Positions 23,465-36,600 of a stretch of DNA of 64,000 nt are shown here, one piece after another (the first letter of the stretch is position 1; each line of letters opens with the position of its first letter). This DNA is from Ananas comosus. Taxonomy: Eukaryota > Streptophyta > Magnoliopsida > Poales > Bromeliaceae. The stretch is taken from assembly GCF_001540865.1 (NCBI RefSeq), contig NC_033622.1:15283237-15347236 (forward strand). Direction: 5' to 3'. Under the pieces are notes generated by a model. That model saw only the letters and a program-made list of their open reading frames with translations, did no database searches and was not told where the DNA came from. The position numbers were made by a program, and so were the translations under genes.

Positions 23465-25976
23465 GTTGGGCCTTCAATTACGCCAGTGTGAAATGCAACT
23501 GCACATTTACAAACACATAATATAACCATAGAACACAACAGGGCATCAATAAACATGGGCAATTGAAGAACTAAAACATGGCCCAAGAATCATCTAAAAA
23601 AATTAAGAAACCGACCTGATATTAGAACGAAACAAACGGAGGAGTAATTGATTTTCAGCAGGTCATGGAACACACGGTTTCTTTTAAGAGCTGCAGCAGA
23701 GGAAGAGAACCCATTAGAACGAAAAGCAAATAATAGAAGTAGAGGGAGCATGAAAGAGACGGGGTAATACTAGGAAAGGGGGTCTCTTCGGAGCTACGAA
23801 TGAAGCTATGGTGCAATTTTTTAGAGATTACCCACCAAACTCGTGTCCCAACCACCTACTATTTTGCAAAAGAGTAAAGGAGGGAGAAGGAGAGGAGGAA
23901 GGAAAGCATAATGTAAAAGGAAAGCAGAGTACTTGAAGACCAAGAAAAGCAGAGAGATTGAGAGAGAGGGAGAGGAGAAGGGGTTTGGGGTTGTAGAGAG
24001 AGAGAGAGAGAGAGAGAGAAGTTGAAGGCGATGGGCGCGAGAGAACCGTTGTGAGGAAGCTTTCGTTCCCTTCTTTTTCGCAAATCGCAACCTCCGCATT
24101 TGTATTTTCTTTTTCTTTATTTTAATTAATAAAAAAATTATAACGTGTTTGATGTTGTTACTTTAAAAATCCCTCTAAAGCACAACCTTTTGTTTGTTGG
24201 CCTCTCTGATTTTTTCAAATTAAATAAGGTCTTTAGAATCTTTGGCTGAATAAAGCAGTACATTGAATCAAGTTTGCTAAAGATCGGTAGATCATATGGC
24301 GGGACATTTATAACGGTTTGCTTGAAAGTCTCTTTTGGGCCATCTTGTGATCCTGTTTTTAAGTTCTTGTTAACAGTGATCAGGGAGCAGATATTAGCAG
24401 ATCTGTGGATGACTGAGATAAAGCAAAGCACACCGATTCTCTTATGTCATGGCACTTTTGTCACCCATAAACCAATATAAATTTCAGTTTCAGGAAGAGA
24501 AATAATTTTGAATCTTATGCCATATGGCATCAGTTAGGAATCTAAGCTAGCCAATTTAAAAATATTTTAGACATCTTTAGTAGATGTCTAATACTATATT
24601 GGAATTCTGGGTAGTTCTCCCACTGCTGAATTTCGTATTCCACATATTAGTTGAGACGTTAAACAATATTGTTACATTAACTCTTTACCGAACACCGAAG
24701 AAAAAAATATATCAAATGAGAAGCTTTCAAAGAGAAGTTAACTAGTCTATTTTCGATGTGTGTTCTGTTTCAAACCACCTAGTTTTTTAAGCCTGAGGTT
24801 CAATTCTCAGCTTATCCACTTACAGCTAGGACCTAGCTCACTTGTTTGTAATTGCACAAAACTTAGGCACTAACCGTGATTAATATATTTGAAAACACGC
24901 TCTCCTCTATTTCCTATTTATTTCAAGCGTCGATTAGTTCATGCATAGAATCCAAAATATTGTAAATTTGTCACCACATCAATAACATGTAAGGAACCCG
25001 GCCTACGCTCCAATTTATTTTATTTTATTATCGAAAATATAGGAGACTTTTCAATCGGGGAACCAGAGCATTTAAACTTGAGTTAGGAAATATAAAAGTT
25101 AAAATTCCCTTTAATAGAAAATCAGCAACCTCCATTCATTTTTCCTGATCTCTGTTCGAATGTGCATATCTTCTCTAATCTCAAATGTCGGTGTTCTATA
25201 GGTACTCGTTGCAAATAATGTTAATCTAAGTCAATTACAATGTTAATACTTATGATCCAAATCACATTCAACTCAGTCTGCATGTAACATACATAAGCAA
25301 TCATACTAGTACATCAGTAACTTTTTCATAAAATTTTTAGTAATCTCTATAGACGTACAAAAAGATAGAAGTTTAAATGTGCATCCATGAAGAGGACATG
25401 TTCATTCAACGATCTGGGAAATTTAACATATTCTACTGGAGCTATTTCAAAAACTTTCAGTTCATTTTTCAAAGTTCCCTTCTCCCATACACTTTAAAGA
25501 GAAAAAAAGTCTCTCTCTCAAAAACAAATCGAGTCCCCTACTCTGGTGCAGTAGTACCAACTACCAATTCGACTCCATAAATATCCATCTTAATTTTCCT
25601 GCAATGGATGTTGATTAAAAGAATGAGACGAAAAAGATAGATGAGCAGTGCACTGTAACTACGCCAATAATTAGCTTAATCAAGGTCGACATCTCATGTG
25701 CGTTTAGAAGCATATTATAGCAATTCATTTGCTACCATATACATTTCTCAAAAGCATCTACTCAAATGTTCATGCTGTGGACCCAGTGGTGTACTCTTAC
25801 ATGCAAATATTTTAGATTACCGTTGCACCGACGTGATAATAATGGTGAGAGGTCGCAGTAGGTGGTAGTAGATGAAACTTTTAATGAGAAATGCAGAGGA
25901 TTGAAGCCCACATCTCTGAACAAGCACTATATATTCTGAGCTCTCCTTTGCTGATTCATATCACATTGTATAAAAG
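23465..25976. other. Leader/promoter of the kinase, then gene-free spacer
   Basis: 23465-24080 is pyrimidine/purine-biased (a GA tract at 23998-24020, read as CT on the coding strand) and likely contains the 5' leader, perhaps with a leader intron. From 24090 to 25900 I see no coding sequence, no clear transposon ends and no RNA gene. Confidence 0.45.
25928..25934 (+). promoter_or_regulatory. Probable TATA box of the MLP gene
   Basis: TATATAT in the context CACTATATATTC, 43 bp upstream of the ATG at 25977. That spacing leaves a very short leader, so transcription would start only about 10-20 bp before the ATG. Confidence 0.5.
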
Positions 25977-26572
25977 ATGGCTTCTAAGGTTGATGTGCAA
26001 GTTGAGGTGAAATCCCCTGCAGATAAGTTCTGGGGAGCCATAAGGGACTCCACTGATCTCTTCCCCAAGGTATTCCCCAGTCAATACAAGAGCATCGAGA
26101 TTGCCGAGGGCGACGGAAAGAGTCCCGGCACGATCCGGATCGTCAAGTATGCCGAAGGTAAAATGCTTCGATAACATTAATCTTTTTTATTCGAAGTATA
26201 TAACTTCTTCTGTAGTAAGTACTGTCCGAATAGAACTGCTTGAAATTAGACTTTCTACTTTTCGAGTAGTAATGTAAATAAACTGTGCTTCATAATGCAG
26301 GAGTTCCGTTAGTTACATTCTCGAAGGAAAAGGTCGAGGTGGCCGACGACGCGAATAAGCTGGTTTCGTACAGTGTGATAGACGGAGAGATGGTGAACCT
26401 GTACAAGACCTTCAAGCCCACTCTCCAGGTTATTCCGAACGGGGACGGCAGCTTGGTGAATTGGTCCCTCGAGTTCGAGAAGGTGAATGCGGAGGTCCCC
26501 GAGCCCGATCTCATCCTTGAGACTGCGGCGGAGACCTTCAAGGATCTGGACGAGTACCTTCTTAAGAATTAG
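25977..26572 (+). CDS. Bet v 1 / major latex protein (MLP)-like protein
   Basis: Exons 25977-26157 and 26301-26572 (phase 1, GAA G|GA GTT) give 150 residues, the standard MLP length. The N-terminus VDVQVEVKSPADKFWGAIRD and the segment YKSIEIAEGDGKSPGTIRIVKY are the MLP-specific variant of the Bet v 1 fold; the glycine-rich loop region (EGDGKSPGT) sits at about 44-52. The intron after KYAEG is at the conserved Bet v 1 family position. Such cytosolic proteins bind hydrophobic ligands in a large cavity and are linked to stress and defence; the ligand cannot be read from sequence. The C-terminal helix (ETAAETFKDLDEYLLKN) is complete. Confidence 0.92.
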
Positions 26573-26826
26573 GGCTATCAGAAGAAGAACCACCAGTACG
26601 GGAGAATAACGCCGGTTGTCGCAATGATTGCTTTATGAATGTTATTGTACTTCATGCATGGATCATGTCCTTATGTTATTAATGATCATCCTTCTTTACT
26701 AGCTATGTGCATGGCTAAGGTATAAATAAATCACTGATAAAGTAACTGATGATATTAGTAAAAGGACTTAGATTCAATAGATAAAACCATATTGACTAAT
26801 TAAAATTTACAACATTATATATAACT

Positions 26827-26990
26827 TTTTTTTTAAAAAAATAGCATACTGTCCACTTCATTTATTGAAAAGAATCAACTTAGACACAAAACTGAGACGG
26901 CTGAGACCTCTATAAGAGCAACCAAAAGATGTTTATAAAAAAACATAAAGAAAATTAAAGAAAAAAAAAATCAAACACAAAAACAATCCA
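26827..26990 (-). mobile_element. LINE 3' tail fragment
   Basis: On the minus strand the sequence ends CAATAAATGAAGTGGACAGT, then ATGCTATTTTTTTAAAAAAA, the same tail as the LINE at 50959-51442. Only the untranslated end is recognisable. Confidence 0.5.
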
Positions 26991-27559
26991 CAACAGAAGA
27001 GTCCTTAATGACGGCAAAATTACTTCTGTATCGGACTAAACTAGAGACTTCTCAAAGAATAGTCTCTAGCTCAGAATAGCGATTTTTAAATATCACATTA
27101 TTTCTTTCCAATCAAAACTCCAACCAAGCAAATGCAGTTTTGTTTTAGCCAAAAAGATAAAAAGTTGATAATAAAATAAAAACACCGAGAGCTTTGAAAA
27201 CTCTTAATTATATTATCCAAATAATTGATCCATTAGAAAACAGTTTTGAAAATATAGTTAATAATCTCCATTCATTTTTTTTTGGGTGGACAACTCCATC
27301 CATTTATTACAAATTTTAAGTCAAACCAGCCAACTGTTTTCCTTCAACGGGCAATAAATTTGGCTTTATAAAAAGCTTCAAAATGTAAGAAGTAAATTGA
27401 CTGGTCAACGGATGACGTGACGAACCATGATGACGTGGCGGACCAGGTTTAGGCAGTAACTTCCACGCTGGGTCCAAAATTCGGATTCTTGAAACCGACC
27501 ACCTCCGTAATACCCTGCACTCTTCTCCCGCCTTTTGGTTTCTCAGCATAATCCCATTC

Positions 27560-27563
<4 letters not shown>

Positions 27564-27593
<30 letters not shown>
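27564..27593 (+). repeat. (CT)n tract in the CTC1 leader
   Basis: About 15 CT units end 30 bp before the CTC1 start codon. CT-rich leaders are common just upstream of plant start codons; no function is shown here. Confidence 0.85.
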
Positions 27594-27597
<4 letters not shown>

Positions 27598-27623
27598 CTC
27601 TCTCTTCCCGAATACCTCCATTA

Positions 27624-30600
27624 ATGGAGGGCGCTCATGTCCTCTCGCTCTCCGACCTCCTCCGCGCCTCTCGTCCTCTCACCGGCGCCTCCTCCCTCGT
27701 CTCTGTTCCCACCTCGCCACGCCCACCCCCTACGAAAAGATCCAGAGTCGAAACCCTAAACCTCGATCACACTACAAACCCTCTCCTGTTCTCCGATCTA
27801 AGCCCTAATCCTAACCCTAACCCTAACGCCTTCTTACCGATCAAGCGCCCCGTGCTACTCATCGGCACCGTGGATTTGCTTCCTCCCGACTCCGATAGGT
27901 GCAGAGGGTGCGAGAACCATTGTCTCTCGTTCTCCGGTGGGTCCTCTAGGGTTTGCTGCTACGTTCTTGACTTTGATCCCGAGATCCTCCGCAGGGAGAT
28001 CGCCGTACTCGCTTGGAATTTTCTCCCTTTCGATCGAGAAACGGGCGTAGGCGGTGGCGGCGGAGTATTGGAAGTGATTAGGTGGCGCTTTACGGGGCCG
28101 GCAACGGCCTTTGATGGAGGCTTCTTGCTCTCGGCTCTGTCGATCGGTTCGCATCAAGAAACCAACTCGGTTGTTCGGTCTCGTAAGATTGGTGTTGTAA
28201 GATCGATCAGCCTTGTCTTTAAGGTCCCTTATGCGACACAACATGACGGAGGGGACTCTGTTGGATTTCTTGCTGAGATTTTATCATGTGAATGTGATTC
28301 TTGTAGCAGTGCTTTAATGAGACAAGGTACTGATAACTGTTTTGTAGGAGGAAACGATGTACATAAATTTACCAAGCCAGTATTTGTATATTTCCTCAAT
28401 CCGTTGTATACCTGGCGCCCTGTTCTTTCTAAGATGATTGGGAAATTAGTAGTGCTCTCAGGATTGAAAAAAAAGTTGGTTTTTGTTGGAGAGGAATCGT
28501 ACACAATGTTTGTCTCAACAGGGAGAACCACATTGTCTTTGCGTGGGTTGTCTACAGGAACTCTACCTTCAGGTGGAATGACGGCAAAAGACGGAGAGTG
28601 TAATAACAGTGTGTATAGCGGGACCATTACTGGGATTTACATGCAGGGTATGGTGGTGGAGTTGGATCAGAAGGTGTTTCTTTTAATTAATGATCCGCAG
28701 CTTGCACCGCATCATTCTTTTAGATCTGGTGCTATTGTATGTGATCTCTTCTTCTTAAACTCAATGAATAGTTCTTTTAACTTTTTGTACATTTACCTAC
28801 CTTCGGATTGTTTCTTTGCAGGTTTCTGTCAGGAATTTTCATTTAGTTCGACCAAATTTTGCTTCGATCAAGATGGTTTTACTTTGTACATGTGTTAAAA
28901 CCAATATTGATGTCGAGTCCTTTTCACTTATTGAGACCAAGTAAAAAACTATTATTTTAAATTCTTGTTATTTCAAAATTTGTTGGGACCTGCTTGTATT
29001 AGGATTTTTTTTTTTTTTTGATATGGCTTCTATCACTGTTGCAGATGCCATTTAAAGATTCAGAGTAAGAGCCTACTGGGGAAGTTTATTAATTCGTTGA
29101 CATTTTCTGCTAGATTTTGGTACGGACAATTTGCACAGATTTTGTCAAGTAATTTCTTTATTATTACATGAAACTAAATGTTTTATTAGTATATGGTGAT
29201 TGAATTACTATTAATTATTGAATGCCAGGGTATTACTTCTGGTCTCTTCCTTTAAGCAGAAATTTCAAAGTGTTTGCTCAGAAATGGAAATCCTGGGCTC
29301 AAATAATGTAAGTTGCTATTTTACATAGGGGCATGGAATATTCTTTTCCTGTTACCAAGCAGCTGCTATTTTATTATGTTATCCTGGAGTATTAGCTTAT
29401 TGAGTTAACTTGCCCTCTATCAAGCTTTTATAGCTGACAATCTATGTTTGCAAGGTGCCAACAGAAGGAAGGACTGGTTCAAACCTATGCTAGTAGATGG
29501 TTGTCTCCAAATGACTACCAACCTAAGGTGAATTATTTACTTTTAATAAGGATATGGCTTTTCTTTGATTCCTTTTGATATATACATATACTAGCCACAG
29601 TGGAGGTGAGATCTAGTTTATACAACATGACATGAAGGCCTGAATCAGGGATTTCATCTCTATTAATTGCTTTTCCTGTGGTACTGCGATTTTCGAAGTA
29701 ATTTTGTTAGTTAACTAGCCTCTTGTGTTGCTTGCGTTTTTTAATATTCTTCTGATCTCCTAAAATGTTTCTTGTAATTGTGTGCTTGCTCCTGGGGTTC
29801 TCATTCTGAATTTTTTGGTAACAGCATGGGATTTTTATGGAATTCTGCAAACATGATTCATGTATGTATAATTCAGAATCGGATTTGAAGTCGCTTAAAT
29901 TGGTAAGATCTCATCTTGAGAACGGCCTTTAAGTGAATTAAGGAATCTTGAACTTCTTTTTTTAAAGTCAGAATCTTTTTTTTTTTTGATCAGGTAATAC
30001 CCCTCTCTAATCTTATCAGCAAATGTGAAGAAATATGGGTGTCATTTATATTAAAGAGACAGAAAGATGCTGAAAAGGGTGGGCTGAGGCACAATTTGAG
30101 CCATTTCATTCATGAAGGAACATCATGTCGTCGGTTTATTAGAAGAATAATACCAAGTGAAGACCTGGGCTTTATTTTACTGGGAAGTATCAAGGTTAGC
30201 TTGATGCATGAGTTAGCTATTATAAGCTTTTACTTTCTAGATTTGTGGATTTTTCTTGTTTAGTACTGTGTCTGGTCGTCATGCATATGTAACTTCCACA
30301 TTCTTCTGCACAAGTTAGGTGGACCTGAAAAGTGCTTTTACTTTTGATTAGTTTTTTAGCAGTTATTTCATCTGTCACATGCTTATTGATAGCAGATATA
30401 ATAAAACTAGAATCTTGACAGATATTAGGTGTTTTCTTTCTCTTTCTTATAAATTTCTTTGCTACCCTATTGGGTTTGTGTTATACATATAGCTAATTAA
30501 GTTAGAGATTGTAGTTCTATGAGCCACACAGGTACATAGAAGATCGTAAATGGTGGAGAATATGTTATACCTATTGAATGAGCTCATTCTGGTGGGGCAT

Positions 30601-33600
30601 GTACTCCATTTTTGTTAGAAATGTGCTATCAAAGTTGATAACCGAAATAGTTCCAGCATAAACACGCATAGGCTTTTGTTTTTGGTTACAAGTAACATTG
30701 CTCTTGCAAAATGGAGCCACCATAGTTCTTTTACACCATTTCAAAAGCTTCTTTCTGATAAATTAGTTTGTAGTGTCATTTTGCACAAATATGTTATAAT
30801 CTTATTGGTTCCTTTTATAATTTCAAATTTAAGATCATTGCTCCAGCATATGTAAGGTTCACCTGAGTACAGTTTCTGGCTTGACTTTTTACACTTAATA
30901 TGCCTATATGCGCTAAACTATGAAATTTGATAATTTCAATTTTGTGCATTCAGACTTCTTCACCTTCAGGAAGGTTACAATTGGTTGATGCTACGGGAAA
31001 TATAGACGTTGTTATACCAGACCTGGTATCAAATGTCAATTGCCATAACATTTATGAGGTGATGTATGGTTGCTGATATTGCATGTTTCCTTTCCATATT
31101 TGAAGATTTTGCTGTTTGGCCAACTGCCACTTTATATAGTTAAATTAGTCCATCAAGTTACTGCCTTTTTCATGTCCATAGTCATCCTCCTTGTCATACA
31201 TAGGTTTTTTTTGAAGTTTTGATCGTAGATATATTGTAGTTTAACTATTTTGTGATATATTATATGCATTAATCAAGAGTGAAGGGCACTTTAGCATAAA
31301 CTTATCCAATATCCATTCACTTTACGGTAGCCGAATACCTTTTTTGGAAGGTTCCACAGCTGCACAGAAACTCTCCAAAGTGTTATTTGCCTGCTTGCTA
31401 GGTGTTCCTTTCAGCTAGTTGTTGCTTATCCACATTTCTGCCTGCTCTTGCTTTAAGTGACTAATTTCCTGGCATACTTAATTATATGCACTATAAAATT
31501 TATCACACCCTATTGACTTTCTTATGAGGCAACTGGCGATAGGACATTGTATGTTTGAGATGTTGAATTTGATTAACTGGTTAGCTAATTACCCAGTCTG
31601 TATGAGTTTCTACAATTTTTTTTTGAATCAAACAAGTGAGAAACTTCATTTTTGCAGTGCTAAAAATAATCAAGTATTGTAGTGTAGAAAAAAAACTGGT
31701 CTTGTTGCGTTAGTCACTAGTCTCTACTATTGGATATTAGAATGTTAAAGAACAAAAACAACCTATTGATATTGCTGATTCATATGCTCGCCGTGTAGAT
31801 TTCAAAAGATGCATAACAATTTCAATAAGATTATATGCAGCAACAGTGTCCATATTTTGAAATGAATATCTCTTTTCGTTTAGATGAGGAATTGTCTCCC
31901 TACTTCCAGATATAGGTGCCTTTTGTGAAATTTTTTTAATTAAAGAATTATCAAGTTCTTAGTTCTTACCATACTTGCTTGTGTTGATTGGCAAATTTTT
32001 TTTTTCTGTTCAGATTAGAGAATACAAGCTTGTTCTTGAAGGTTCACCAACTCAACTAGATAATCAGCAATATGATTTTGGCCCGCTGCTTACCTGCAGG
32101 GCTATATTCCAACAGTTCTCTTGCAGAAAAAGATTAAATAACATTACGATGTACGTCCACTTCAATCTCAGGGACTCAAATTGTCTCCATGTTTCCTCCT
32201 GTGCCCCTTCTCATGAGGTTGCTTGTGTTGGATTGTTTCATCTGCTGCTCGTAAAACATAAATTTCCTTCAACCGATAATGTATGGTTCCTAAAATTTTC
32301 TTAATCTTCACATTGCCTTGACATTTTATACGTTTCTTTGTTTTTCTTTTCCTTCTTTTTTGCTTTGATTGTTTACCTTTCATGTTGTGTAGTTTCCAGA
32401 TGATCCAAAAATGTGGAACTGCTCTAGTTTGTTTGCTGAGGCTTTGGTCTTGCCTTATAATCTCAATTTTCCAGAGAAAAGTGGAAATATCCAACCAACA
32501 GAGATTGTTCAAGATATGCTAGATGCACAGAAATTTGTCCATGTATTGAGTAGAATTACAACTACTGGCTCAGCCAGTAACCTTAGGGCATCTGAAAGGA
32601 AATTTTGTCATAATCCTTGTTCTTTTTCCTTCAGAAGTGCCAGTCTTCATGGGACACTGATGCCTGCCCGTGTACATAGATCAGATGGCAATTGTTTTAA
32701 GGATTCAGTTGATGGCCAACATAATATGAGGATTCTGCTAGAATTTAAGGCTGATAGCTTTATCTACTACCAGGTGGGCTTAGGTGCACTATATTGTCAA
32801 CTTTATTGCTATTACGTAGTGATGTAACCTTTCTTTACATTGCCCAAATTCTTTGATGTTTCTATGTTTCTCTTAGTTTGTCTTTATTTATCTTGTTCTC
32901 CTTGCCAGTTGCTGCGGATAGGTGGATATTATCTTCTAAAATGTTCGAGCGATGGCCTTACATGTAATCTGAAAGGCTGTGAATGTTTTGCGTGTGGTAA
33001 AACTTGTATTGACTCTCAAAATACTCTTCGGAGTGTTTCAATCATATTTAATGGTTGTAACAATCATAAAGGGTCTCGTGAAGAACACACTTCTGAAGTT
33101 TCTTCAGGGAGAGCTGGTGAACCAAGGAGCCACTATGCAACTGAGCTACTACTATCGAGCCCTTTGGAACATTTTCATGAAACTTCAGATTTTCATCTGG
33201 ATTTATTGAATGAAGAGCATCTGTTAGGGATTCTTCCTCGTCCAAGTGAGGTGTTAAGTGTATCGTCATGCATTCGTATGATGACCGCTGAGTTTAGGAC
33301 TACTGGGATTAGTGATTTGCAAGGCCACTGGTTGCCCCAAGGAGATCTAGTCTCTTTAAATGGAAATATAGAAGATGTTCATTTAAATGATTGCAAATCT
33401 ACATCTTTTGTGAGCTTTAGATTTCTGACTGGTAGTGACCAAAGAAGAATCTCTAGTGTCTGCATTCATGTGGCAGATGATACTTGCGTGGTAACTCTTT
33501 TTTAGTGTTTATTTCTTGTGGTCTATCGTTACTATTGAGAAACTATTCCTCACTACATAATATTTGTCTTACAGGTGCAAATTTCTGGTCATTTGAGCAT

Positions 33601-36600
33601 GCGTGCCTGTCCTGTTGGATTTAGACCAGGAGTAAAAGCAACATTCCACCGGGTATTGATGATGTGGTATGGCTCATTTCTTTTCTATGATGTATATCAA
33701 CTTAGCTTCTTTATAACTTATACTGTACTCAAAAACTGAAAATTTTCAATTGTGTTGCATCCAAAAATATGTATGGTTATCATGTCGGTAGAATAGGACC
33801 TTGGTTCATAGTATAGGATCTTTTTTCTGTTGTTATTTTGTTTCATACTTTCATATCATAATATTGTTTTCATGTGCTTCACTGGTTTGCTTGACATGTT
33901 GCTAATATATAGGGCATAAAGATTTGCGAGTACATTGTTATGGTTAAACTTCTGAGCACAATTAACTGTTGACTTCTTACACTATTAGTATTGTCGTCAT
34001 TGTCATTTGCACCATTAGTTTGTAATTCTTGTTTCATTATGAGGTTTGGATTTTCCATTTGATGAAGTTCTTGTTTCAGTTGGAGGTTGGATTTTGCATT
34101 TGATGAAGTTTTCTCTTTCCCAACTGGCAATCCGCTTGCATTAGAGGTTGGGTTTTTGATACCTTACTTAGTTAATTCGCGATTAACATGCGAATTATTC
34201 GCGAATTTTTGAAGATACGAATTAAACGGCCGTTTCCGTATTTTTTTGAAAAATTCAAAAAAAAAACACCTTTTTTTCGTCAAAAATAATTATTCGCGAA
34301 TTATTCGCAATTTGCGAATGATTCGCCCGAAAAAAACGGCGCTCGCGGTTGCAGACTCGCGGCTGAGGGTCGCATCGTCGCCGAACTCGTTCGTGTCGTC
34401 GTCGTCGTCCTTCTCCGCCGCCTTGGCTGGCGCTGGGAGCAAGAAGGCTGTAGCAGCGGATCCCGTCTCGCCCGAGGCCGTCCGCGGAAACCATGTGGAA
34501 GTGGAACAGTGAAAAAGGCGCAGCTTTGGGAGGCATGGATCGCGCGCGGTCGACGAGGCCACTTCAGCCTTGTGGACCGCTTGAGAGGGAGGTCCACGGT
34601 GGACCTCCCTCTCATTATATATATATATATATTCGTATATTAGTAGAGAGAGAGAAGATAGAGAGAGGAGAGAGAGGAGAAGGACGAGGATGAGGAGACG
34701 AGGAGAGAGAGTAGGCTACTATACTCTTATAAGTATGGCCTTTTACTCGTAGTTTTTCGATGATGGCTTCTGTCGAACGATCCACTCCGTTAAATATGAT
34801 CTACAGTATTTGAAACTTCTAGAAAATAAAATTCGGAATTTCAAAATCAATAATAATTCATCAAGCGGGTAATAAAATGAACGGTCAAATCGAACGACGT
34901 CCTAAAAATGGATGATCAGATCCTTCAATTTATAGATCGAGTTATTGATCTTATCCTAGGTAAGTGAATAATAATTTTCTATCAAAAAGTTCAACCTATT
35001 CGATTCTTTTACAACCGTAACTACAGCGTACTCATATCGGCCGTTAAAAAGTTTCATTTGTGAGCTTTTGATCGTTAGTAAATATATCGAAAAATTATAA
35101 ATTTTGATTTCTCTAGAATTTTAATGCTCAATAATATGTTTAACGTATGGATCGTCGATTCGGAAGCTCTATCATCGAAAAATAACTTTATGATACGAAG
35201 GCGATCGTACTCATAAGAGTATAGTAGCCGGACTCTATATATATAATATATATATATATATAAATAATTATATATATATAAAATTTTATTTATAAATATA
35301 TATTCATTTATTATATATAGTATTTTATTTTTATATAGAAATATTATTATATAGCCGAATTTTTTATTCCGAATTTTTAATTGGTGAACGTATAATATCT
35401 GTATAAATCACGTGTCCGAATAATTACCGAATCCGTTTTTTAGCCGTATTTTTCAATGAATTTTAAAATTAAAAGACGAATTTTATCCGAATTATATCCG
35501 TACCGAATTTTTGCTGAATCCGAATTAACTAACTATGTTTGACGCTGGCACATTGGCTTATTGAAGCAGGACAATCTAAGTGATATTTCTTTTCTTAGAT
35601 TTTTGTTAATCCAAAGTAATTGACCTCTGCAATATACAATCTAGATGGTTGTCTGCAAGCAGAAATTCGCTGTATGATGGTGTGCTTTAATAAAATAAAA
35701 TGAATTATTGCAAGCTTCAAGTTTTTCGTGAGAATATACATCTTAATGAGCTGTTGTATTAAAGTGCTGTTTATCTCAATTTGCCGAAAGCAAGAGAAGA
35801 CTTTACAGATAATTTACCGCAAACTATCAAACAATTATAATGTCAGTTAACAGATAATCAAGTGCTGATTATTCTTGGCATCCTAAATTTGTGGAAAATT
35901 TTCGGTGAGTTGTTAAATGGCGCTATAAGCTTTGGTGTTGGTATACTTGTAGCATCTGTCCTCATGTCTTTGAATATTTCTCTGTTGTTTTGCTGTGGAC
36001 GTTAAGCTTTTTCAACTCTCACAACATGCCTTCTTTTCCATTTTACTAATGTTTCCTGATTTAAATAACATGATTTGCAATGCTCTAATTTAACTTAATT
36101 GCAGCTCTTCTAGTGGAAGACATGCATTGTTATTTACCCCGGTAACTTTTATTGAAATTAACTCCATCAGAGAAGTTGTTGACGAGCAGAGTGAAGAACG
36201 GATGGTACTGCCTACCAGGTTAACTTTTCCAACTGAGCATTTATCTGACACAATTCCGTTAGGTCTCTTCTTGCAGCTAGTGAGATCAATGGACAGCAAG
36301 CTTACTAAGGTCCGCTGCAGGGTAAGAAGTTCTCTAATGTTGCCTTTTTTAAGTTAATTTATTTGAATTACCTTCTACTGTTGTGATTCTTGCTCATGTG
36401 CATCAAGTCATGGTTTCTTGGAAAATAACTTCATCTACTTTTCGTTCTTATTCTTTTTGAACCTCTGCTACAGGTTGTGACTACCCAATTTTTGGTGCTT
36501 GAACATTGTGGTCATGATTCCATGAATTCAGAACAATGCAGATTGTGTAGTATTCCAAAAGTTAATATTCCAATAGCTGGATTTGTTATGGGTAAGATAC

